Source: Sarcocystis neurona (taxonomy: Eukaryota > Apicomplexa > Conoidasida > Eucoccidiorida > Sarcocystidae). From it: DNA of 64,000 nt. How positions within the stretch are numbered: the stretch's first letter is position 1; each line of letters opens with the position of its first letter. The position numbers were made by a program, and so were the translations under genes. Shown piece by piece: positions 34,686 through 45,700 of this stretch. The notes below the pieces were generated by a model. That model worked only from the letters and a program-made list of their open reading frames with translations, had not been told where the DNA came from and did no database searches. The stretch lies in contig KL647298.1 in assembly GCA_000727475.1 (NCBI GenBank), positions 2,943,810 to 3,007,809 on the forward strand, written 5' to 3'.

Positions 34686-36823
34686 AATACGATACTGCTG
34701 ATCGCGAGCTGCACAAAGCATGACCTCGTGGTTCTGAGAGGTGCCGTCACCTGCGACCAACCCCTGCCACCAGGCATCTGCGCAACGTGTGGGTGTCACA
34801 GGGAATTCATAGAAACTGCTTTTGATGAAGCTGCACTCTTTGCTGGCCTGGGCAATCTGTGTTCAGCAGCCACCTGTCAGTCTGCGGCTCTTGATGACAG
34901 TGGCGCCTCACTTCACCGTGCGGACTAATATGTCTTTTGACGGTTCATTTGGTTCCATCGGGACGACAAAGATATGAACGGATCACTCACTGTATGGTGG
35001 ATGCAGCACGTACAGCCTTCCCCCGTCAATGCCACAACAAAACCCCTGCAATATGTGTTTCTTAAGTCTTTTTCTTGCGACGTGGTCAGCGTATCCTACA
35101 GATAACTTCTGTCAATCCCGGAAGCCGTAACCACGGTGTTGTGGCGGGTCACCGTAGTTGTATTCATGAGTGTACAACACACACTTTTGGCTTTTGCTAT
35201 TTTCAAGTATCGCCCCGCACTCTCGTACGAGGTGCTCCAAAAGATCTTACTCGTGACGACGTCATGGTGGACGGAAAATAATATCTGTCCTCGGTATTCT
35301 TCTGTGTGGGCCTGCATCACCGGACGACATATACAGCATGCTTTCTTGTCGGTACTGCGCCGACTAGCAAGATGCCGCTGCAGCGAATCTGGGGGCGTTC
35401 TACAAGGCGCTTCGACCAGGCAGTGTTGCGATGGAAATCGCATTATATGAACCCCTCAGCAGAGACCATCGCACGCTTCCTCGCCAAAACGCAGGACGTA
35501 CGTGCAGAACCTGCCACTATACGTAACACGACACCCCGGTCCACACAATTCCTGCAATACATGCGGGAAACTCTAAGAATCACGTTGTGGCCTTGTTTAG
35601 GTGTCGCTCTAGGATGCAGATTCCAGAAATAAGCTAACGGGGCACAGCTTCATGCACTAGCCTTGTACTGGACACACGCAAACACACGAATCAATCAGGT
35701 ATGAGCTTTCGTAGGCAGCCTCAGAGATTGCCCGCCTCGCAAAGTGCCGCTTCCCGTTTCTCTTTCCTGGACAGGCCACACGAGACTACGAATCACCAAG
35801 CCGTTTGGCTGGTGTCTTGCTCTTCCTCAGAATCTACATTGTATCCCCGGAGCCCCAGCAACCGTTGCGTACAAAAACATCATCAAGGTGGCAACGAATC
35901 GCTCTGCTTCTATTGCTTGAGTAGGCAAAGCCGCGTTGGAATACCCGACATCATCTCGATGGCCGCTACGGTCGAGAGCCCGCCCCCCCTTGGCGGCGAG
36001 GTTTTCAAAGGAACTACGGCAAGAGCGACTTGGACGCTTTACTTCATCAGCGAATACAAATCCCTATAACGAATATGCTGTAAAGAGTCGGCCCGAAGTT
36101 CCCGACTCAACGGTGCCAGAGCCCCTCTCCGCTGAACCGTGTAGGTTGCACCCAAGGCGGGCACGTGCAAGCGTATAAATCGCGAAGTTCAGCTCTTCGT
36201 ATCTGGCGTCGGCATGATATTACCTGCCAGAAACTGTGTGCGCGGAGACACCATGGTGAAGGAAGCCACTCCTGCTGTTGAAGCTAGTCAAGCGCTCCTT
36301 TCCGCAATTCTGCAAGAACAGCACACAAAAATGCGACGCCGCTGTTGATACTCCGCAGATGCCCCCGGAGTCAATTTTAGTCCTGCGGTACACCACTTCG
36401 ATCAAAGTGCGTGCTGACGTTGAAGAGGTACGCCAGGGTTGACTCTGCCCCTCACCCACGCATTGTCTTGTCATACCTATAGCTTCTGCGTACCGGGTCG
36501 ACGCAGTCACGTGCCTCACGCGACACCAGCGCTACGGAGTATCACGGTTCTACGGCTTGTTGAGCAGTGCAGACGACTGCGAAATGGTGCGCTCCCCACT
36601 TCGTAAAGTGGGATAGTTGGCTGTGTAACTGGCTGACGCCAGCGGAGCGCTCTCATTCGGCCAACAGCCTGTGTCGCCTACATGTGTAGCACTCGACGAT
36701 GTTTGCAAAGGATCCTCACGTCGCCCCCACCTGGTGTGCACCCCACGCAACAGAGCTCCACCCTGGCGCATCCCCGGTGTCTTGGAAGATGTGCTTTCTG
36801 TGCTGCATGAGCCAGCACAACCA
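34686..36823. other. Mostly non-coding interval
   Basis: No long open frame. It contains one candidate tiny two-exon gene (35372-35612, listed separately). Frames at plus 35701-36069 and minus 36220-36519 have no motif or supporting splice structure. It probably holds UTRs and the 3' end of the macro-domain gene. Confidence 0.4.
35372..35612 (+). CDS. Candidate 45-residue protein in two exons
   Basis: ATG at 35372 (gcaagATGCCG) begins 42 codons ending at 35497, immediately before a strong donor (gtacgtgc). The acceptor ccttgtttag gives a second exon 35601-35612 that adds three residues and a TAG in phase. The peptide is basic and amphipathic (RRFDQAVLRWKSHYMNPSAE), the size and style of small mitochondrial respiratory-complex subunits, though I recognise no family. 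If unspliced, the frame continues to 35632. The crisp donor and acceptor and short intron are the main evidence. Confidence 0.3.
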
Positions 36824-37942
36824 TCACCACGCGAAAAACGCAGGAATCAAATGTCGCAGCGCTTTCCACTCTTGATCACTCGTGGTGCAAAACACCACCC
36901 GTTCAATTACCGGATGAGTGCGACCGCCTGGAACAGCATCCTCGACTCCGCCCTTCCTCTCTGTCATTAGCTGCCCTTTCATCCACCGTCCCACAGCCTT
37001 GGCTGCGCATCGCGCGGCTACATACGCAGGGTATCTCCCAGCACCTGCCCCCAGGCACGGAACGGCGACGGACTGCACTCCCAGCGCCGCTGCCGCATTC
37101 AGGGCTTTCACGTAACAATCTTCAAGAAGTCGCATTCGTTCCCAGCAGCAGCGGCAAAGCCTCTTTCCCGCCTTGTCATCTACTTCCTGGGAATCGTCCT
37201 CCCCATTCTGAACAGATCCGCGGAAAGCCGTCGCTCGGCCGTTTCGTCGTTGTGTCGCTTCCAACTCTTCAAGTCGCGTGAGGGCGCGAAAGAAGTGTTC
37301 GCTCGAGTATATGGCATTAGGCTCCACCACGTGTACCAGAAATGCAGAGGGTAGGGAGAATCCTGGTGACAGTATCACCGCTCCGGGCGGCAACAATGAG
37401 GCGGGCGAGACGACGCCAGGTGTGCTTCCTCCTCGCAATGCGTGTGCGTCCGAACCAGCCGTTCCTTCCTTATGGCAAGCTAGGAAGTGTCGGCCAGCAC
37501 TGGCTGCCACAGCGGACAGTGTAGCTGCAGGTAGTTTAGGTACGTCCTCTGCAGAAATCCGGTCAAAAGAAGTCTTTAAGAGGCTTTGGGAACACAGCTT
37601 GACGAGACGTGCAATTCCTTCACGCAGTGCTGCCACGGCCACCGCTGCGTTTGCCGGTGCACCGAGAACACTATCACTAGTACGAGACCTACTCCCGGAG
37701 TTGATGAAAGCATTTCGCTGTTGCGATACGAAGGTAGGAAGCATCGGTCCGGCTCCAGAAATCAGCGAAGAGCACCCGACAAAGCCACGACCACTTCCCA
37801 CAATCTTAAGAGACGGTAAAGCCCCAAACAAGGTAGCATCCACTCGGAGACGGGACACATCTGCATCAACACGGTAGCGCGAGAAACAGAAAGAGAGTTT
37901 TGTGGCGCAGCAGACGACACCACAGAAAACTGCCACCATCAT
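36824..37942 (-). CDS. Divergent macro-domain (ADP-ribose-binding fold) protein, C-terminal exon
   Basis: The minus frame runs from a possible ATG at 37942 to a stop at 36824. The start lies just after ttttgcag, so this may be a final exon with further exons upstream (up to 39.6 kb). Macro-domain signatures appear in order: RLRVDATLFGALPSL where macro domains have VDAIVNAAN; GSGRGFVG for the Gly-rich loop; GAVILSPGFSLPSAFLVHVV for the T-x-G-x-L...IH-V segment; and near the C-terminus NAAAALGVQSVAVPCLGAG followed by RYPAYVAARCAAKAV, the classic SIAFP-G-TG-YP helix. A Ser/Ala-rich insertion of about 100 residues splits the fold. The Asn-rich substrate loop is replaced by LFGALP, so hydrolase activity is doubtful while ADP-ribose binding may remain. 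Cell location is unknown. Confidence 0.6.
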   Translation of the reverse strand: MMVAVFCGVVCCATKLSFCFSRYRVDADVSRLRVDATLFGALPSLKIVGSGRGFVGCSSLISGAGPMLPTFVSQQRNAFINSGSRSRTSDSVLGAPANAAVAVAALREGIARLVKLCSQSLLKTSFDRISAEDVPKLPAATLSAVAASAGRHFLACHKEGTAGSDAHALRGGSTPGVVSPASLLPPGAVILSPGFSLPSAFLVHVVEPNAIYSSEHFFRALTRLEELEATQRRNGRATAFRGSVQNGEDDSQEVDDKAGKRLCRCCWERMRLLEDCYVKALNAAAALGVQSVAVPCLGAGAGRYPAYVAARCAAKAVGRWMKGQLMTERKGGVEDAVPGGRTHPVIERVVFCTTSDQEWKALRHLIPAFFAW

Positions 37943-38797
37943 CTGCAAAATTGGACATCCAAAAATTTACTACGCTTTCCACCGTCTGGCGATGTACGTG
38001 CGTCCGTACGTATGTTGTATCTATGGGGCCAGCGTGGCACACGACAGTAGGGGTTGCAATGCAGACAAATCTGAGCAATACCAGCATCGGGCTAACTTGC
38101 GGCTCACGCGGCATACAGTGCCGCGTATGCTTACCGCCTATGTGGAGGGCAACACTGCTGAGCCCCCCTGTTGATTCTGTTGAGTAAGACTGAGGAAAGC
38201 CTTGTTCGCCGCAACTTCCTGTGTTCAGAGAACCGTGAACAAAGTGAGTATCTTGCTGAGTGGACAGGCGCGCCCTCCTGCTAACGGAGGAGGTCCAGGA
38301 CCGCTGAACGGGCAGTGGTGCATTTACGTCCGCCACGGTGGGCACAGCCATTGCCTCTGTCACGGGTACACTAGGGCGTGTCGCTCGAGGCAATCCAGAC
38401 AAACAATCCGATCCACCCTGAGCAGGATAGCCACACCAACACAGATCAACAGGGGCAACAACAGCACACGAAGCAAGCGATGGTGTGTTAATGAGTACGA
38501 AATCACTACCGTGGCTGCGGTGCCCTTAGAGTTACATCCATACGGGAAAACTGTACACAGAGATGTTGCAGATACACGTTTCTGCAGTCCAGCTCCTTCA
38601 GCCGAAAAGGAGGAACCACTCATGGCATCTCGCGAGTGTTCTTTCGCAGAGGCACTTTGCAGAACTTCGACCCCTGCGTCTTTCCCATTCACAGAGTTAC
38701 CACAGAACAAGTCAGTCACTCTGGCCATCAGACGGGCGGTACGGCGAGGCGATGTTGTCTCCGACGAGTACGGGGGGAGAGGAGCAGTTCTACCTTC

Positions 38798-39616
38798 TTA
38801 TGGACATACCCGTATTACCGCGGGTGTGGCTTCTGCGTCCTGCGTCTTGAGAAGAAGGTCGAGCGTCTCTGGCAAAGCTTCAACTCCACGACCTCTCCTC
38901 TTGCCTCCAACGCGCTGGTAGTCGTTCCGCCCTCTGTTAGGGCGTACGTAGCGTCGCTGGTCAAACAGGTACAACTTCAGCATTGAAAATCGTACACGAA
39001 CAGGCGAGTCAGCGACAGCGACATCACTTGAGGCTAAAAAAGCAGCACTGCGGCGTACCACTCCGGTGCTTGTCGGAACTTTGCCACCTGTCGGGCTCGC
39101 TGGCAAAAGAGTACCATGATGGGCAAAAAGAGATGCTTGTGCACCTGGTGAGCATTCCCATGTCCCAAAGGAGCGAGCTGCCGTAGGCGAGCCAGGCATT
39201 CGAGTAGAATTTGAACGCGCCCCGATAGCGGAGTGGCTATGTATCATCAATGCCTCTTTGCACGGTGCGGCGTCGGATCTGCGTTCGCCATATCTTGCAG
39301 GCTCTGCTTCAATACAGCAGCTGTCTTGCTGAGCGCTCGTGCTGCCGTCATCCGACACTTTGAAGGCCGTAACGCGTACGAACTTGACCAAAGAGAGGCC
39401 GGGTTGACGGATCAATGCATTTCTGCGAAGTGAACTCCAGGGCTGAATAGGACGTGTTTGGCCCACGAGCTTATCAATAGAGTGTGGTCCTTTGTCGGTG
39501 CGCACCGTTTCCAAGAATCTACGGCTTGCTGAACGGCAGCTGCAGCCTCCGCTGTCAGTCAACCGCAGAAATTTTGCCAGGGGTTTCATTCCGCCCCTGT
39601 GTTTCAGTAGGACCAT
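38798..39616 (-). CDS. Candidate upstream exon(s) of the macro-domain gene, or separate hypothetical
   Basis: A 272-codon minus frame with normal composition and many Ser, Arg and Ala, without repeats (for example VRFSMLKLYLFDQRRYVRP near its end). It is colinear with and upstream of the macro-domain exon. A further minus frame at 38360-38728 could lie between them. I found no splice chain that joins all three in phase, and plus frames (38202-38921) overlap, so strand assignment is tentative. No family was recognised. Confidence 0.25.
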   Translation of the reverse strand: MVLLKHRGGMKPLAKFLRLTDSGGCSCRSASRRFLETVRTDKGPHSIDKLVGQTRPIQPWSSLRRNALIRQPGLSLVKFVRVTAFKVSDDGSTSAQQDSCCIEAEPARYGERRSDAAPCKEALMIHSHSAIGARSNSTRMPGSPTAARSFGTWECSPGAQASLFAHHGTLLPASPTGGKVPTSTGVVRRSAAFLASSDVAVADSPVRVRFSMLKLYLFDQRRYVRPNRGRNDYQRVGGKRRGRGVEALPETLDLLLKTQDAEATPAVIRVCP

Positions 39617-42600
39617 ATTTCACAGAGTAGCCACACGCGGACACCCGCGGGGAACGCTGGAGGAGAGAAAATAGTAATATATGCGGCAACTATCTCAGAG
39701 TTAGACACCTTTTACGGTTTTGCTTCTACATCAAACAAGGAAAAAGTGTCCACTTTCGACACACGTGTTGGAAATGTGGAGAATGCACGCCTTACCAGTT
39801 CAAGGCAAACTTTGGGACGTCGGCACTTCACAGAGTACGCGCTCGGACCCCGTGCAGGAGGACGCAATAACTTGTCCGGGAAAAAAGGTAGTATCGCCTC
39901 CCACCAGTGTGTACGTCGATGATTTCGAACAAAGCTTACTAGTTCGTTACCGTTACAGCTAAGGAGGAAAAATTTCTGTAGGCTGTTGTAGCTCTCCGTG
40001 CCTGGTACCCAGACTCCCGTTCCGTCGTCCCCCGCATGTCGAGGCGCCGCTCGTATGCTGGGCTGCACGCCGCGAATCGGCTGCTCTGATGGGCGTCTCA
40101 CCCCCACACTATCAGAGTGTACTCAAACGCTCACATTCCAATAGATAAAAGTGCCTGCTTCACCTATCTTCGAACAAAGACTCCTAATTAGCCAGTACCT
40201 GCCACTGTGCATACATGACCAGAGACCGGCGACGAGATTTTCGTGCGCAATCGTGCCTTGAAATCTCCTTATCTTAATTCTGCTGGAGTAAAAGGTCTGC
40301 GTGGGCAAAAACCAAAAATCCCTGGGCGTCTGCACGTGCTAGTTGACAAGCACAGGGTCAGCGCTTTGGTAGATGACGTCGCTACGCAAATCTAATGGCG
40401 CTTCTACACAAAGAAGAGCTCCGTAAACATCCATCGCACAACCTCTCAAAGAGAGCTTGTAAAACCTACGTTCCCTGGAGCATAAAATCATTGCAGTCCA
40501 TCCGCACTGTCCTTCGTTTGTGTACAGTTGTATGTTTCCACTTTCATAGACTGCAGCTGTACGTCAGAAGCGCACATCACGTGGAGTTAACTTGGCGAGA
40601 AGAGAACACGATAAGATCACTGGAATTCCGCACGACCAGCGGTAGCAGGCGGTGTACGGGGTATTGTTGACTCGCTGCTCGCGTACAAATATCCCACGAT
40701 GTGGAACGAATGAGACACAGCACAGCCGAAGGCACCCGAGAATGGGACGGATGCGCAGTAAAGCCGCTTTTAGAGTACTCCACCCCCGAGCACAAGACCA
40801 ACCTGGACAACGCATGTGGGTGCCGACACATATGTACAGTTACTCATCAGATTGACGAGGAGTCTTATCCATAATCTGAAAATGCACAAATGGTAGACAA
40901 ATCAGTAGATATGCTACTGCCAGGCTAATTATGTGACGGCTTGTATCAAGCGTAGTTATTGTGCGCTGATCCATTCGCTGGGTGACTGTACCGTTCAGAA
41001 CATCGCGGCCTTCCTATTAACATCGTAGTCCCGAATCCGCTACAAGCAGGCCGCAGTAGTCGGACGCCACGAGGAAGTCGGGGCGCTTCCTTAATGACGT
41101 CTACATCTCTAAAGGCGATTTCAAGGCCCTCAAGCACACACCCTTCAACGAGCAATCTGTCATCGACAGTGAACACAACAGTGAAAGTATGCAGGTGCGC
41201 CGCGGGGATCCATCGACTCGTTCAATACAGTTAAAGATGCGCCGCAGTCATGAATCGAACATATACACTTGCCGCCTTCCTGACAGTCCTCACACTCAAT
41301 GTTGGGTTCGATAACGTATGGGGGGTCACCGACTCGGCGTACCAATGAAAACTGCAGTTCTGCTTTTATAAGTGCGTACTGATGAAGTTTCAAAGACGGG
41401 GGGCGCAACCACCGCAAATCAGTGAAACGTTTCACATCGGTATGGTGGTAAACGTATTCCAGTGACCCGCTATGTTCTATGTGACGCACTCGTACCCAAA
41501 TGCCCCCCCTTCATGCACAGCAGAAGAGCTTACGCCTTCATCGCTCTATTGGCGTCCCCATTGTACCCACCTGGTGGCTCCGCTTTCAATGGAGAACTCG
41601 AAATTTGGCAACGTGTACATGCACAGCCGTTGTATTTTTCTTCGCGCCGCAGCGTTACGCAGGCTACAGCATTGCGCATTTTATAGAACGCAGCGGCGTT
41701 TGTTCAAATAGCTTGAGATAGTGATTACGGCGTAAGTGTTGGACCTCATCTCGATTTGGAGTCGAGAACAACACACAGTATATGTGTTCTATGGGCCATG
41801 CACACATATTTATACTTCGTGGTTTACGTTGTGTCACTCCTCGTGGACAAACTCTACCTCAACGTGTCCGTGCAAGGGTGCGCTAATTTAAAAAATTTTC
41901 ACCCCGTTAGCGAAAACGAAACACCGATACGTCAGTTGTTTAGGTTGCTGCAGCTTCATCGACCACCTTGAACGTATCTCCGAAAATCTTTGATCGCTCT
42001 CATTATAGACCAACGTGCGAACTCACCTTGTACCCCCGGGTGCGCAGCAGACTGGTCACCGCATCAGTGCCCGTCTCTGATGATGCAAGCGAGTTGCAGT
42101 GCGTGGTGACCAACTACGACGGCAACTTAATTACGCCGAACACCAGCGGCGTCCACACGTAGCTTCGGTTCCACCCGTACTACCTTTTCTGCAAGAGAAC
42201 GCTTCTCCAAAGAGACGCGACGCAATCTTCTACTAAAATTCTCAGCCGGTTCGACGTACTCGCCGGCCGCGACCGTACAGAATACCACCGTAAAGATCTG
42301 CGACGGAGGAGACGCATGAAAAAATGTCTCCGATATCCGGGCTAGCTAGCGAGTTGCCTCTGAGCCTACGGCAGCCTCGAGCTTATGGGAAAGCCACACG
42401 ATCACTCGATACTATTCTCTTTTTTCGGAGGCGCGAAATGCACAGCAGTACAGGCTCAACATGTATGTTGTTCTTACTCCAATACCAGCGGACAGCGCGG
42501 TCTTGTGGTTCGCCCTGCCAGTCACTAGTATTTCTCACAGGCGTTCCCAGCTCAAATTTGCCAGACTGACCTTGGGCGCTTGCAGTTGATGACTCGCCTA

Positions 42601-42713
42601 TTCTGTGCCTGTCACTGATGTCCAACTAGCAAATAGTGTCGACGGTTTGCCGGGCGCGGCAAAACTGAAGCTGCACGTTGGAAAAGTTTTCTCTGGGTTG
42701 TGCCTCCGTCACC
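39617..42713. other. Interval without a confident gene
   Basis: Short frames occur on both strands. The most protein-like are minus 39712-40107 (FFLLSCNGNELVSFVRNHRR) and a plus frame near 39700-39875 with HTCWKCGEC. They overlap and cannot both be coding. From 40.1 to 42.6 kb nothing above about 110 codons is supported by motif or splice pattern. The 3' part probably includes the promoter and 5' UTR of the gene at 42714. Confidence 0.4.
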
Positions 42714-45700
42714 ATGAAAGTTCCGGGTGCTTTTCCAGTCAGGATTCCCGCTGCAGTACTGCCGCTCTGCATCTTTTTGAGCCTGTGTGTCTTCCAGAAC
42801 ACTCATGGGTACCACGTGAAGTCTGGTGGTGCCTCTCTCGAGGGAGATCCTGCTGCAGCCTTGATAGAAGATCATGCCCCAACATTCGGAAGAGAACATT
42901 CAAACTCTGTCCCAGCAGGCCAGCCGGCTGCCTCGCTGGTGGAGTCAGGCACCAGCATTCCTATCCTGACGTTTGACCTGATGTCCGAAGAGGATAAAAA
43001 GCTAGCGCGTAAATCTGATGCAGCCTGGGTGTGTAGGACTACTGCGTGGGACGGAGGCTGTAACGACCGTGAGGAGGTGGTAGGAGGTGAGTTGATAGAA
43101 AAGGGTGTATGTCCATCCGGTCAGTGCTGCAGCAGAGTCGAGTGCAAAACCGCGGGTTGCGGCGATGTCTGTGTTAAACTGAGCCATAAGTCGTGTAAGT
43201 ACGGACCGCTCCATAACTCCAAGTACAGTGACGGCAACTGCAACTGCACAAAAAGCAAAAACTTCAAATGCAGTCAGTACGCTGAGTGTCTGGAGTTCCC
43301 CAGCACGGAAAATTTCGCTGGCGGTGTTCAGTGTCGATGCCTGCCTGGTTACTACGGCGATGGCATTAACTGTCATCCGCAGTCCGGCCCTTCACCCCCA
43401 CGAGCTCCCAACCGCTCACGCTCTGGGGGCTGGGCAGGCGGCCACGCAGGCGGACACGCAGGAGGGAGAGCGTCAGGACACTTTGGTGGGTCATTTGGTA
43501 TCAACCTGGGTGGTGGAGGATCATTCGGAGCTGGTACAAGTGGTGGGCCATCGGGCGGCTACAATGCGGGTGGCTACGCAGATGGTGGCACAGGAGGAAC
43601 CGGGTATACCACCACGGTAGGTGGAGGTGGATCGTCTGGTTTTAACCTAAGTGGAGGTGCAACGGGTGGCTTCAGCGCTGGTGGCGGTGGAGGTGCGGCA
43701 GGTGGCTACAGTGCAAGTGGCGGTGGAGGTGCACCGGGTGGCTTCAGCGCTGGCGGCGGTGGAGGTGCAACAGGTGGCTTCAGTGCAGGTGGCGGTGGAG
43801 GTAGACCAGGATATGGTGGGGGTGGACAGTCGGTCGGGGGATCTGGTCGCTTGAACGGAGGGGCATCGGGATCGATTAACATCAGCTTCGGTGGCGGTGG
43901 GGGTGCAGGTGGCAGTGGAGGCGCAAGGGGTGGTTTCAACGGAGGTGGCGGGGGAGGTACACGAGGAAGTGGTTGGGGTGGACAGCCTGGCGGGGGAGCT
44001 GGCATGACCGGAGGGGGATCGGGATCGACTGGCTTCCACTTCGGCGGCGGTGGAGGTGCAGCTGGCGGTGGAGGTGCAGGTGGCAGTGGAGGTGCAGCAG
44101 GTGGCTTCAGCGCAAATGGCGGTGGAGGGGCAACGGGTGGCTTCAGTGCAGGTGGCGGTGGAGGTGCAGCGGGTGGTTTCAATGGAAGTGGCGGTGTAGG
44201 TACAGGAGGAAATGGTTGGGGTGGACAGCCTGGCGGGGGAGCTGGCAGCCTGCACGGAGGGGGATCTGGTAGCTGGAACGGAAGGGGATCGATTGGTTTC
44301 CATTTTAATGGCGGAGGTGGTGGCGGTGCAGCTGGTGGCATCAGCGGAGGGGGACGTCGTACCACAGGTGGTGCTGGCGGCATGGTCATAGGCGGAGGAG
44401 AACCTGGTGGAAGCGTTCCGAATCCGCCGCCGCCAGCGCCTGTCTATCCTCGTGGGCCCCCACCCCCCTTTGCAGGGGGCAATGGGTCGTTTGGGGTGAC
44501 TACAAATGGAGGTGGTGGTGGGCATTTCAACGGACCTGCGAGGTCACACGGAAAAGGTTTCAACATAGGCTTTCACGGAGGTGGCTCATTTGGCCTGAAT
44601 GCAGGTGGTGGGTCGGGATTCACCGCCGGGGGTGGGTCGGCTGGACTCAACGGAGGTGCATCGTTTGGCATATCTGGCGGCTTCGGCAGACGGCAGCCGC
44701 CTCCGCGTGAGCCAAGCCCCCCTCCACAGCCTACTGTGCATCCTGGTGGTGCAGATACCCCAACACCTGTCATTCATCAACCTAGTCCCCCTCCGTCTCC
44801 CGAAGTCGTGCAGCCAACTCCAGCTCCCACTCCATCACCTCCCGAGCCTCCTGCTCCTGTAGTGGTTCGGGGTCCAGTTCCTCCAACGCCTGAGGTGCAT
44901 CCTCCGCCAGATGTTCCACCGTCAACGCATGGAGGAGGCAAAGGCCTTATAGGCGGTTTGGGCAAGTTGGCGTCAGCACTCGCGGGTGGTATTTCCATCA
45001 CAGGTGGTATAGGGGGGTCCATTTCGGCTTCAGGAAGCGGGAGTATAGGTGGTAATGGCCAGCATGGATTCTCTGTTGCCGCAAACGGAGGTGGCGGTGC
45101 ATCGGGTGGAGTGCATGGGGGCGGTTCTGCACAGGTCAGTGCATCGGGTGGAGTGCGTGGGGGCGGTTCTGGACATGTTAGTGCACAGGGCGTTTCAGCG
45201 AAAGGCTGGGGGATCGGAAAAAACCCTTTCACCAAGATGAAATTACCGAAGTTCGGATTCAGAGGGGGATTGGACGTCAACGCGTCCGTAGGCGGAGCAG
45301 CCGAGCCATTCATAGAAGCATCTGAGTGGACTCAGAACACAGGTGGGGGAGGGTATCAAGGGCAGGGGGGCGCACAGGCAGGCGGTGTAGAAGCATCTGA
45401 GTGGACTCAGAACACAGGTGGGGCAGGGTTTCAAGGGCAGGGGGGTGCATACGCAGGCGGTGAGCTGCAGGGAGGCGTTGCCGGCGGTGTAGGTGGTGAG
45501 CTGGCAGCGCGTCGTACAGGCATTTCAGACTATGCCTACAGTGGCGAAGTACCTCTCCCTTCTACCGTAGGAGAAGAACACCCGGTTTGCCAGGGTAGCC
45601 CGTGTGGAGCTGGAGCGTGCGTTCCACTGTCGGATACTGAGTTCCGCTGTGAATGCCCCCAACACTACGTGCTGGTGGAGTCGCCTGGCATGGCGTATTG

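Noticed and set aside
43647..44525. Minus-strand Thr/Ser/Cys-rich and Pro-rich frames opposite the Gly-rich gene
   Set aside because: They are complements of GGT/GGA codon repeats. The plus frame has the signal peptide and EGF modules.
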